Source: Methylocystis parvus OBBP (GTDB taxonomy: Bacteria > Pseudomonadota > Alphaproteobacteria > Rhizobiales > Beijerinckiaceae). From it: 64,000 nucleotides of DNA. The DNA lies in assembly GCF_027571405.1 (NCBI RefSeq), contig NZ_CP092968.1, positions 1,798,001 to 1,862,000 on the forward strand. The letters are read 5' to 3'. Below are positions 35,288-43,120 of the stretch, in pieces. The position numbers and the translations under genes are program-made. A model generated the notes under the pieces. The model saw nothing but the letters and a program-made list of their open reading frames with translations. It made no database searches and was not told the origin of the DNA. Position 1 is the stretch's first letter. Every line of letters starts with the position of its first letter.

Positions 35288-36445
35288 GTGCCCGACGACT
35301 TGACCAAATTCGGCGGCGGCGAGCGCCGCTTCAACGCCCTCTTCATCGAAATGTCGATCCGGCTCGTCGTGATCGGCTTTCTGGCCTATTGGACCTTCGT
35401 CATCATCGCGCCTTTCGGCGCGATGATCGTCTGGAGCGTCGTTCTCGCCGTCGCGCTCTATCCGCTGCTCGACCGGCTGGCGGCATGGCTTGGCGGCCGC
35501 CAGACCATTGCGGCGATCCTCATCACGATCGTGGCGCTTGCGCTCGTCATCGGGCCCATGACCTGGATGGGTCTCGGCTTTGTCGATCCGGTCAAAAGCG
35601 TCATTGCGGGCTTCGAGAATGGCGACTTCGTGATCCCGCCGCCGCCCGTCTCGGTGAAGGACTGGCCGCTGATCGGCGCGCAGATATATTCGTTTTGGGA
35701 GCTCGCTTCGACCAATCTGCGCAGCGCGCTGACCCAGATCCTGCCGCAGCTCAAGCCGGTTGGCGAATATCTCCTCGGCATGGCGCGCAACGCCGGCGTC
35801 GGGACGCTGAAATTCCTGCTGTCGGTGATCCTGTCCGGTTTCCTGCTGGCCTATGCCACGCAGCTCCTCATCGGCATGCGCGCGCTGGCGCGGCGCATCG
35901 ATCCGGCGAATGGCGAGAATTACCTCAATCTGGCCGGCGCCACGATCAACGCGGTCTCGCGCGGCGTCATGGGCCTGTCCATCATGCAGGCGATCGTCGG
36001 CGGGGCGGGCATGTTTCTGGCGGACGTCCCCGGCGCAAACGTCCTGACCATCGCCATTCTTGTCCTCGGCATCGTGCAGATCGGACCGCTGCTCATCGTC
36101 GCGCCGGTGGTCTTCTGGGCCTGGACGACGCTGTCGACGCCCGCCGCGCTCGGCCTGACGATCTGCATGCTGACTGTTAATTACATGGATAACGTATTGA
36201 AGCCATTCATATTTGCTCACGGATTATCGACGCCGATCCCGGTTATCTTCATCGGCGTCATTGGCGGCATCATGGCTCATGGGGTGGTCGGCCTCTTCGT
36301 CGGCCCGGTGGTCCTCGCCGTCGTGTGGGAGCTCGGCTCGGCCTGGATCGCAGAGGAGCTGGCCCCCACCGCGGAAGGCGCGGCGGTTCCGGAGGCCGCG
36401 CCCGAACCGAACTCCGTCGCGCCGCCGGAACTCAAAATGTCCTGA
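35288..36445 (+). CDS. AI-2E family transporter (PerM/YdiK-type permease)
   Basis: A 385-residue membrane protein of the AI-2E/PerM family, with about eight helices. Typical motifs are GPMTWMGLGF, SVILSGFLLAYATQLL, GATINAVSRGVMGLSIMQA and PVIFIGVIGGIMAHGVVGLF. Family members export or exchange small solutes; one was linked to autoinducer 2, and others to sodium/proton antiport. I chose the GTG at 35288 (CGGAA upstream), and a TTG at 35255 is possible. The substrate cannot be inferred here. Confidence 0.9.
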   Translation: MPDDLTKFGGGERRFNALFIEMSIRLVVIGFLAYWTFVIIAPFGAMIVWSVVLAVALYPLLDRLAAWLGGRQTIAAILITIVALALVIGPMTWMGLGFVDPVKSVIAGFENGDFVIPPPPVSVKDWPLIGAQIYSFWELASTNLRSALTQILPQLKPVGEYLLGMARNAGVGTLKFLLSVILSGFLLAYATQLLIGMRALARRIDPANGENYLNLAGATINAVSRGVMGLSIMQAIVGGAGMFLADVPGANVLTIAILVLGIVQIGPLLIVAPVVFWAWTTLSTPAALGLTICMLTVNYMDNVLKPFIFAHGLSTPIPVIFIGVIGGIMAHGVVGLFVGPVVLAVVWELGSAWIAEELAPTAEGAAVPEAAPEPNSVAPPELKMS

Positions 36446-36483
36446 GCGGCGCCGCGCGCCTCACCGGCCTGAAAGCGGGCGGC

Positions 36484-37659
36484 CTATCGGCCACGCAGGG
36501 CGTTCAGCACTTTGAGACTCGCCCGGCCGTTTCGCGGCAGGCCGGCGCGGCCCTGATAGTCGGCGATGGCTTCCTTGCTCTTGGTCCCGATCACGCCGTC
36601 GGGATCGCCGACGTCATAGCCCGCGCGGATGAGGAGCGACTGAAGCTCCCGCCGCTCGGCGCGCGACAGGCCGGGATCGTCCGTCGGCCAGGGCGTCTGA
36701 ATGCCGTGGCGCCCGCGCAACCGGTCCGAGAGGACGCAGATCGCCAGCGCATAGGACTCGGCGGCATTATAGGCGTAGATGGCGTCGAAATTCTTCGTTA
36801 CGAGGAAGGCCGGGCCGTTCCTGCCCGCCGGCAGCATCAGGCCCGCCGAGCCGCCGCCCAATCCGCCGCCGTCCAGCCGGGTGACGCCGAGCGATTCCCA
36901 GTGGGACATCGGCATTTTGCGGGTGCGCCCCGCGCCGCCGCCATAGCCCTCGGGCAGGCGCACCTCGAAGCCCCACGCCTCGCCCGCGCGCCAGCCGCTT
37001 TTCCTCAGATAATTGGCGGTGGAGCCGAGCGAGTCCGCCGCTGAGCTGGCGATATTGCGGCGGCCGTCGCCGTCGAGATCGACCGCCGTGCCGAGGAAAG
37101 TCGAGGGCATGAATTGCGTATGGCCGAAGGCGCCGGCCCAGGAGCCCAGCATCTCGTCCTTGGCGACGTCGCCGCTATCGAGAATTTTGAGCGAAGCGAT
37201 GAATTCCTTGCGCCAGTAGTCATTCCGGCGCGGCGCCTCGCAGGCGAGAGTCGCCAGCGATTGCGGGACATAGCGCTTCCCGAAGCTTTTGCCGAAATCG
37301 CTCTCGACCCCCCACACCGCGACGACGGTCGCGGGATCGACGCCGTAACGCGACTGCGCGGCATGCAGGGCGCTCGCATATTTCTGCATCATCGCGCGCC
37401 CTTCCTCGACGCGCTCCTCATCGACGAGACCGGCGACGTAATCCCAGACGGGCGTGGTGAATTCCGGTTGCTTGTCCATGAAGGACACGGCGTCGTTCGG
37501 CTCCATGCCGTCCGTCGCCGAAGCGATGGTCTGCTGGCTGACGCCCGCGCCGGCCGCGGCGTGACGCAAGCCCCCGAGGCAGGAGGTCCAGTCCGCGCGG
37601 GCGGGATTTGCAAGGACGAGCAACGCCGCCGAAGCGAGCGCGAGGTGATTCGCTTTCAT
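36484..37659 (-). CDS. Lytic murein transglycosylase, MltB family
   Basis: A 391-residue secreted enzyme. A signal peptide (MKANHLALASAALLVLANPARA) leads to the MltB domain with catalytic Glu119 in AVWGVESDFGKSFG, then AFGHTQFMPSTF. The C-terminus (about 330-390) is a peptidoglycan-binding domain: LIRAGYDVGDPDGVIGTKSKEAIADYQ (in parts). The start at 37659 is the ATG of the signal peptide; an ATG at 37695 is possible. It hydrolyses the glycan strands of the wall. Confidence 0.94.
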   Translation of the reverse strand: MKANHLALASAALLVLANPARADWTSCLGGLRHAAAGAGVSQQTIASATDGMEPNDAVSFMDKQPEFTTPVWDYVAGLVDEERVEEGRAMMQKYASALHAAQSRYGVDPATVVAVWGVESDFGKSFGKRYVPQSLATLACEAPRRNDYWRKEFIASLKILDSGDVAKDEMLGSWAGAFGHTQFMPSTFLGTAVDLDGDGRRNIASSAADSLGSTANYLRKSGWRAGEAWGFEVRLPEGYGGGAGRTRKMPMSHWESLGVTRLDGGGLGGGSAGLMLPAGRNGPAFLVTKNFDAIYAYNAAESYALAICVLSDRLRGRHGIQTPWPTDDPGLSRAERRELQSLLIRAGYDVGDPDGVIGTKSKEAIADYQGRAGLPRNGRASLKVLNALRGR

Positions 37660-37813
37660 GGCGGAGAGCGTAACGCAAGAGGAATAAATTTTCATGCGGC
37701 AGCCGGGCGGGCGGCTGCTTGCAGAGCCGCATTTGCGCCGCCCGCCGCGCTTGAAGGCGCATTGCGCAACGCTATCACTAGCTGTCACCGCAGTTAAACC
37801 GGAGACTCCCGCC

Positions 37814-38140
37814 ATGGCGCATATCGGTCGCAGTCTTCTGCTCGCATTGGCCGCCGGAGCCGCCGGGGGCGCGGCCGCGACTCTGCTCAATCGAGACAAT
37901 GGGCAAAAGCGCTCTTTGGCGAAAGGCGCGGTCCGCGCCGGCGTGCAGATGTACGACCGCCTACGCGGCGTTGTCGGCGAAGCGGCCGAAACGATGAGCG
38001 ACGTCGTCGCGGAAGTTCGCTCGGAACTCGAAACGGAGAGAAGCGACCCCCATCCTGACGGCGCGCATAAGGAAGACGCGCGGGAGCACATCGTGCCTTT
38101 CGGCGCGAAGCCCGAGGCCGAAAGGAAGGCCCATGGCTGA
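37814..38140 (+). CDS. DUF5132-like small protein at the start of the P-type ATPase cluster
   Basis: A 108-residue protein: an N-terminal hydrophobic segment (SLLLALAAGAAGGAAATLL), then KGAVRAGVQMYDRLRGVVGEA and an acidic, basic mixed tail. The core is similar in layout to the gene at 41645 (helix, RPVVKGVIKTGMTIYDETYA-type motif), so the two bracket the ATPase genes. The DUF5132 call is by pattern. The next gene overlaps it by 8 bp. Role unknown. Confidence 0.7.
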   Translation: MAHIGRSLLLALAAGAAGGAAATLLNRDNGQKRSLAKGAVRAGVQMYDRLRGVVGEAAETMSDVVAEVRSELETERSDPHPDGAHKEDAREHIVPFGAKPEAERKAHG

Positions 38141-38609
38141 AAAGCCTGCGGCCCACATTGTTCACGAGACGCCGTCGCGCCTGCGCTTGCGCATCCCCGA
38201 GAAGCGCCACGACAAGGCGTTTTTCGCCGAGGTTTCGCGGCGGCTCGGAGACCGGGCCGACCTCGCGGTCGAGGCGAATGCGACAACGGCGAGCGTTCTC
38301 ATCGTCTCCGAACATGCGCGCGACGCCGTCCGCGCGCTCGGCGAGTCCACGCCTTTCGCACTTGTCGACGCGCCGCCGGAAACGGGGCTGAGCCTGCCGC
38401 AACTGCGCCTGCAGGTCGAAACCGCCAATCAGCGCTTCTCGCGCTTTTTCGGCGGCGACGCGCGCAGCTTCGTCATCCTCGCGCTGATGGGCGCGAGCCT
38501 TCTTCAATTCGCGCGGGGCCGGACGCTCGCGCCGGCGGTGACGCTGCTCTGGTATGCGAGCGAGGGGCTCCGTCTCTGGTCGCCCAATCGCGATCGCCAA
38601 TCCCGCTGA
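38133..38609 (+). CDS. HMA-like domain protein lacking metal-binding cysteines
   Basis: A 158-residue protein. The first 70 residues have a heavy-metal-associated-like fold pattern, HETPSRLRLRIPEKRHDKAF, but no CxxC. The C-terminal half has a hydrophobic stretch (FVILALMGASLLQFARG), so it is probably membrane-attached. The same GRLRLR-type motif appears at the N-terminus of the ATPase that follows 12 bp later, suggesting a paired or duplicated domain. Function unknown; a regulatory or assembly role for the pump is inferred from position. Confidence 0.75.
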   Translation: MAEKPAAHIVHETPSRLRLRIPEKRHDKAFFAEVSRRLGDRADLAVEANATTASVLIVSEHARDAVRALGESTPFALVDAPPETGLSLPQLRLQVETANQRFSRFFGGDARSFVILALMGASLLQFARGRTLAPAVTLLWYASEGLRLWSPNRDRQSR

Positions 38610-38621
38610 CGGGAAAACGCC

Positions 38622-41561
38622 ATGTCGCTTGAAGCATCGCTCGCCGGAGCGGGCGTCAGCATCGTGCACGCCGCCGTGCCCGGCAGACTGAGGCTGCGGG
38701 TTCGCGGATTGAAGGGCGTAAGCAGCCTCAAACGCGCTTTGGAAGGCGCGTTGCGCGGGGCGCATTCGATCAGCGCGGCGAATGCGAGCGTTGCGACGGG
38801 GACGCTCCTCTTATTGTTCGATCCACGCAGCGCCGCGGCGGCGATCGTCGGCGCGGTTGAAGACGTATTGCTGCGTTATTCCGCCGGCAAATTAGAGTTG
38901 AGCGCGCAGCCGCGCGCGGCGCCATGGCATGCGCTGCGCGTTGACGAAACGCTGAAAAGGCTGCGCAGCTCCATGCAGGGCCTTTCAGCCAAAGCCTTTA
39001 CGCGCCGCCGGCGGCGCTACGGCGAAAACGTGCTTCCCGCCATTCCCGCGCGCGACAGAATGGAGATGCTGCTCGAGCAGTTCCAGAGCCTCCCCGTCGC
39101 TCTCCTCATCGGCGCGGCGGCGCTCTCCGTCGTTACCGGCGGCGTGGCCGACGCCATCGTCGTCGTCGCCGTCGTCGCCCTCAATGCGGGCATCGGCTAT
39201 GTGACGGAAGCGCAGACCGAGCGCGCCGTGCGCGCGCTGTCGCAGCATGCGCGCGAGGGCGTTCCCGTCATTCGCGACGGCAAGCGCCAGGTCGTCCCGG
39301 TCGAAAGCGCCGTGCCGGGCGACATGCTCGACCTGCTTCCCGGCGTCATCGTCGCCGCCGACGCCCGCATCGTCGCGGCGGATGGGCTCGCGATCAACGA
39401 AGCGACGCTCACCGGCGAAAGTTCGCCGGCGTCGAAATCCGCGCAGCCGCTCGATCATCGCAATGTCGCGCTCGCCGACCGCGCCAACATCGTCTATCGG
39501 GGCACGGTGGTCACCGGCGGGAGCGGCCGCGCCGTGGTTGTCGCCACGGGCGCGGCGACGGAGATCGGCCAGCTTCAGAATTTTCTGTCCGGCGCGAGCG
39601 CGCCCGACACGCCCTTGCAGAAACATCTCGCGCAGATCGGGCGGCGGCTCACTTTTCTCGCGGGAGGCGCCTGCGCGGCCGTCTTCGCCGTCGGCCTCCT
39701 TCGAGGCTTCGGCCTGTTTGCGACTCTCAAAAACGCGATCGCGCTCGCCGTCGCCGCCATTCCCGAGGGGCTGCCGACGCTCGCCACGACGACGCTGGCG
39801 CTCGGCGTGCGGGAGATGCGCCGCCGCCGCGTTCTGATCCGCAAGCTCGATGCGGTCGAAACGCTCGCCTCGGTCGACGTCGTTTGTCTCGACAAGACCG
39901 GCACGCTGACCTTCAATCGCATGTCGGCGGCGGAAGTCAGTTGCGACGGCGCCGCCTATCGATGCGACAACGTTTTCTCACCGCCGCCCCCCGGCTCGGC
40001 GCTGCGCAGGCTCGCGGAGATCGTCGCGCTCTGCAACGAAGCGCCGGAAGACGAGAAAGATCCTCACAACGGATCGGCGCCTTCGGCCACGGAAACGGCG
40101 CTGCTGGATTTTGCGAAGAAAGCCGGCGTCGACGTCCGGCGCCTGCGGCGCGACTATCCGCTCGAGCGGGTGTCCTACCGATCGGAGCGGCAGCTCTTCA
40201 TGACCACGCTGCACAGCGCCCGGCGCGGGGCGAAGCTCGCCGCGGTGAAAGGAAGCCCGGAAGAAGTTCTGGGGCTTTGCAGCCACGCCGCCCTCCGCAA
40301 TGAGACCGTCGCGCTCACGGCGGAAATGCGCCGCGACGTGAGACAGGAAAATGCGCGGCTGGCGGGAGAGGGACAGCGCGTTCTCGGCGTCGCCTGGCGC
40401 GCGTTTCGCGGCGAAAATCCGCCCCCGGGCGGCCTCGTCTTTCTGGGCCTCGTCGGCCTTGCCGACCCTTTGCGTCCCGGCGCCGCCGAATTGCTCGGCG
40501 CGCTCAGGCGCGCGGGCGTCCATCCGGTCATGATCACGGGCGATCAGCGGCTGACCGCCGCGGCGGTCGCGCGCGCGCTCGATCTTTGCGACGGCGGCGA
40601 CCCGCAAATTATCGACGCCGACGCCATCCCCATGCTGGAACATATGTCGAAGGACGCGAAAATTCCGCAGGTCTTCGCCCGCGTCACGCCGGGCCAGAAG
40701 CTGGAGATCGTCAAAGCCTTGCAGCGGGCGGGCCATGTCGTCGCGATGACCGGCGACGGCGTGAACGACAGTCCGGCGCTCAAGGCGGCCGATATCGGCG
40801 TCGCCATGGGCTCGAGCGGCAGCGAAGCGGCGCGGGACGTCGCCGACATCATCCTGCAGGACGACCGCCTCCAAACGCTTATTCCCGCGATCAGGCAGGG
40901 CCGCGCGACGCACGCCAATATCAGGCGGGCGATCCGCTATCTGCTGGCGACCAATATGAGCGAAATCCTGCTCATGCTGCTCGCGCCGGCCTTCAATCTC
41001 GGCCAGCCGCTGACGCCCGCGCAACTTTTGTGGATCAATCTCGTCACGGATGTCGCACCCGCCCTTGCGCTGGGGCTGGAGCCGCCGCATGACGACGTCA
41101 TGAACGGGTCGCCCACGCCGACCGGAGACGACGTGATGGACGCCCGGTCGGCGCGGACGCTCGCCCGCGAAGCCGGCTTTATCACGGCGGGTTCGCTTGG
41201 AGCCTATCTCTACGGCGTATTGAAATATGGTTTGTCGCCGCGCGCCCGCACGATTTGCTTTACGAGCATCGTCGCCGCTCAGGTTTTGCACGCGCTCGGC
41301 GCAAGGTCCGAAAAGCACGGCCTCATGAGCCCGGACCTTCCGAGGAATCCGACCCTCTCCGGCGTCGTCGCAGGGTCGCTCGCGCTTCAGGCGCTGACCA
41401 TGGCTTTTCCCCCTCTCAGGAGCCTGCTCGGCGTCGCGCCGATCGGGCGTCTCGATCTCGCCGCCGCGATCGCCGGCGCGGCCGCGCCGCTCGTCGCCAA
41501 TGAATTCGTCAAGCTGACGGGATCGGCGGGAACCGAGGCGAACGCCGCGCGAACAATTTGA
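38622..41561 (+). CDS. P-type cation-transporting ATPase with HMA-like N-terminal domain
   Basis: A 979-residue pump. Residues about 10-85 are an HMA-like domain (AVPGRLRLRVRGLKGVSS) without cysteines. The catalytic core has TGES (264-267), the phosphorylated Asp424 in DKTGTLT, and TGDGVND (710-716). The membrane motif is PEGLP (381-385), not the CPC/SPC of heavy-metal P1B pumps; this points to P2-type (Ca2+, Mg2+, Na+ or similar) chemistry. It is far longer than bacterial P1B pumps. Two small genes precede it and one follows. Substrate unknown. Confidence 0.9.
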   Translation: MSLEASLAGAGVSIVHAAVPGRLRLRVRGLKGVSSLKRALEGALRGAHSISAANASVATGTLLLLFDPRSAAAAIVGAVEDVLLRYSAGKLELSAQPRAAPWHALRVDETLKRLRSSMQGLSAKAFTRRRRRYGENVLPAIPARDRMEMLLEQFQSLPVALLIGAAALSVVTGGVADAIVVVAVVALNAGIGYVTEAQTERAVRALSQHAREGVPVIRDGKRQVVPVESAVPGDMLDLLPGVIVAADARIVAADGLAINEATLTGESSPASKSAQPLDHRNVALADRANIVYRGTVVTGGSGRAVVVATGAATEIGQLQNFLSGASAPDTPLQKHLAQIGRRLTFLAGGACAAVFAVGLLRGFGLFATLKNAIALAVAAIPEGLPTLATTTLALGVREMRRRRVLIRKLDAVETLASVDVVCLDKTGTLTFNRMSAAEVSCDGAAYRCDNVFSPPPPGSALRRLAEIVALCNEAPEDEKDPHNGSAPSATETALLDFAKKAGVDVRRLRRDYPLERVSYRSERQLFMTTLHSARRGAKLAAVKGSPEEVLGLCSHAALRNETVALTAEMRRDVRQENARLAGEGQRVLGVAWRAFRGENPPPGGLVFLGLVGLADPLRPGAAELLGALRRAGVHPVMITGDQRLTAAAVARALDLCDGGDPQIIDADAIPMLEHMSKDAKIPQVFARVTPGQKLEIVKALQRAGHVVAMTGDGVNDSPALKAADIGVAMGSSGSEAARDVADIILQDDRLQTLIPAIRQGRATHANIRRAIRYLLATNMSEILLMLLAPAFNLGQPLTPAQLLWINLVTDVAPALALGLEPPHDDVMNGSPTPTGDDVMDARSARTLAREAGFITAGSLGAYLYGVLKYGLSPRARTICFTSIVAAQVLHALGARSEKHGLMSPDLPRNPTLSGVVAGSLALQALTMAFPPLRSLLGVAPIGRLDLAAAIAGAAAPLVANEFVKLTGSAGTEANAARTI

Positions 41562-41644
41562 AATAAATCTGTCACATGCGTCTTGAAACGCATGCTGACG
41601 GACCGAATTTCCGCGAGCGGCACAACTTGCTTTAGGAGGGTCAG

Positions 41645-41947
41645 ATGGCGCTGCTGGAAGACGTGGCGAAAATGGAGGGAGCCGGCCCGGTCGTGCTCGG
41701 AATCGGCGCTCTTATGCTCGCGCCAACCTTGCTGCCTGCCCTCGGCAGGGCGCTTCGGCCGGTCGTCAAAGGCGTCATCAAGACCGGGATGACGATTTAC
41801 GACGAAACCTATGCGTCAATGCGGGAGGCCACGGGCGATCTGATCGAGGAGGCCCGCGCCGAACTTCGTCACGAGGCGCAGTCGCATAACGGTCAGGCGC
41901 ATGGCGGCATGTCCGCCGAGGGACAGCGCGGCCACGCGCATGCGTAA
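41645..41947 (+). CDS. DUF5132-like small protein closing the P-type ATPase cluster
   Basis: A 100-residue protein with an unusually strong ribosome site (AGGAGG 6 nt before ATG). A hydrophobic N-terminal half (GPVVLGIGALMLAPTLLPAL) leads to RPVVKGVIKTGMTIYDETYA and a His/Gln-rich end (HNGQAHGG, HAHA). The His-rich end could bind metal. It is similar in layout to the gene at 37814. A perfect 11-bp hairpin lies just downstream. Confidence 0.8.
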   Translation: MALLEDVAKMEGAGPVVLGIGALMLAPTLLPALGRALRPVVKGVIKTGMTIYDETYASMREATGDLIEEARAELRHEAQSHNGQAHGGMSAEGQRGHAHA

Positions 41948-41974
41948 AGAGCCTTCACGCGTAAAGAACTTTCC

Positions 41975-42003
41975 GGACGCCAGCCGCTCAAAGGCTGGCG
42001 TCC
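41975..42003 (+). terminator. Hairpin terminator after the ATPase cluster
   Basis: GGACGCCAGCC (41975-41985), a 7-nt loop and GGCTGGCGTCC (41993-42003) make a perfect 11-bp stem. It sits between convergent genes (ends 41947 and 42016) and no strong T-run follows on the plus strand, so it may serve both. Confidence 0.65.
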
Positions 42004-42015
42004 AGCGTAGCGTCG

Positions 42016-42606
42016 TCAGACGGGGCGATTGGCGTTGCGGTTGCGCACCGGCCCCATGCGCTCCACGCCCTGCGCGTAGCTGATGACGTCGAATTTGGCG
42101 TTGAAACCCAGCGCGGCGTCCGCCACGGCGTCCGTCTTGCCGCCGGTGGTGAGCTTCTTCAGATCTCCCTTGTCGAGATAAAGCAGTTCGAGCAGCTCGT
42201 TGTAAACGGTGGATTCGTCGATCGGCAGGACGTTGTAGGTGACGCCGTCGATCTCGACCTCATATTTGGAGAGCAGGTCGATATTGTTGCAGAAAATGAA
42301 ATATTTTCCTTCGGGCGAGAACAGGCCCTTCGTCACCTGGGCGAGATCGGTCAGCCACTCGAAGGAATGAAGGTAACAGCAGAAGAACGGAATTGTCGAT
42401 TCTCCGACATTGGCGACAGCGATCACCTGATCGACGGAACGCTCCGGCGGGCGCTTTTCGTCCGCGAGCTGTTCCTGGAAGATGAGCGCCAATTCGCCAC
42501 GAAAACCAAAGCGGCCTGGCTTTTCGGTCGGGCCCTTGAGGACGGCGTTGAGGAGACGGCCCTGCTCCTCGAGGGTCTTGAAGGCGGTGTCGGCAATGCT
42601 GGTCAT
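42016..42606 (-). CDS. Hypothetical protein, unknown family
   Basis: A 196-residue soluble protein starting MTSIADTAFKTLEEQG, with FRGELALIFQEQLADEKR, PFFCCYLHSFEWLTDL and VYNELLELLYLDKGDLKKL. Mixed alpha/beta by eye, no signal peptide or membrane helix. I do not recognise the family. The start at 42606 has GAAGAGTG upstream; an ATG at 42660 is possible. It is transcribed toward the ATPase cluster terminator; a stand-alone gene. Confidence 0.7.
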   Translation of the reverse strand: MTSIADTAFKTLEEQGRLLNAVLKGPTEKPGRFGFRGELALIFQEQLADEKRPPERSVDQVIAVANVGESTIPFFCCYLHSFEWLTDLAQVTKGLFSPEGKYFIFCNNIDLLSKYEVEIDGVTYNVLPIDESTVYNELLELLYLDKGDLKKLTTGGKTDAVADAALGFNAKFDVISYAQGVERMGPVRNRNANRPV

Positions 42607-42729
42607 GTGGTCACTCTTCGCCGTTTGGAATTCGATCGGCGGGATTTGAGCAACCGACATGCCACCGGAAAAAGAGAATGCGCCGGCCGCCTGTGACGGA
42701 CCGACGCATGTGATTTTTACGAAGACGCC

Positions 42730-43002
42730 TTATTCGCAGATGCGGCGCGGGCGGGAGCCGATTTCGACGCCATATTCGTCGAAAATCGGACGGCGCTCGA
42801 CCCAGCAGCGGGGCGGAGGCGGCGGGGGCGCGTAGTAAACCGGCGGGGGCGCCGGCTGGGCCAGCGCGCCGCCGGCGATGGCGCCGAGCGCAAAGCCGCC
42901 AATGCCGGCGGCGATGGCGGGGCCAGCGGAGTCGGCGTGAGCCGGCAGGGTCGCGACCCCGATCGCCGAAGCGGCAAGGATCGCGGCGAGGGTGTTTCTC
43001 AT
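42730..43002 (-). CDS. Small secreted glycine-rich protein
   Basis: A 90-residue protein. A signal peptide (MRNTLAAILAASAIGVATLPAHA) is followed by a Gly/Ala-rich helix (GPAIAAGIGGFALGAIAGG), a Pro/Tyr stretch, and CWVERRPIFDEYGVEIGSR with a C-terminal RRICE. The two Cys could form a disulfide. Small proteins of this shape are frequent in rhizobia; the function is unknown. Confidence 0.8.
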   Translation of the reverse strand: MRNTLAAILAASAIGVATLPAHADSAGPAIAAGIGGFALGAIAGGALAQPAPPPVYYAPPPPPPRCWVERRPIFDEYGVEIGSRPRRICE

Positions 43003-43080
43003 CTCAACTCTCCTGAGGGGCGATGGGGCAAAGCCAATCAGCCAGGCGACGTTAACCGTCAGAGAGTCTCTGAAACGTAA

Positions 43081-43115
43081 ATGAGCGGCGAAAACTTGAC
43101 GCTTTTGCCGCTCAT
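43081..43115 (-). terminator. Hairpin terminator of the Sel1-repeat gene
   Basis: ATGAGCGGC and GCCGCTCAT (9 bp), with an inner AAAA/TTTT pair and one bulged G, lie 5 bp after the stop of the large minus-strand gene. TTTACGTTT follows on that strand. Confidence 0.6.
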
Positions 43116-43120
43116 CTCGT

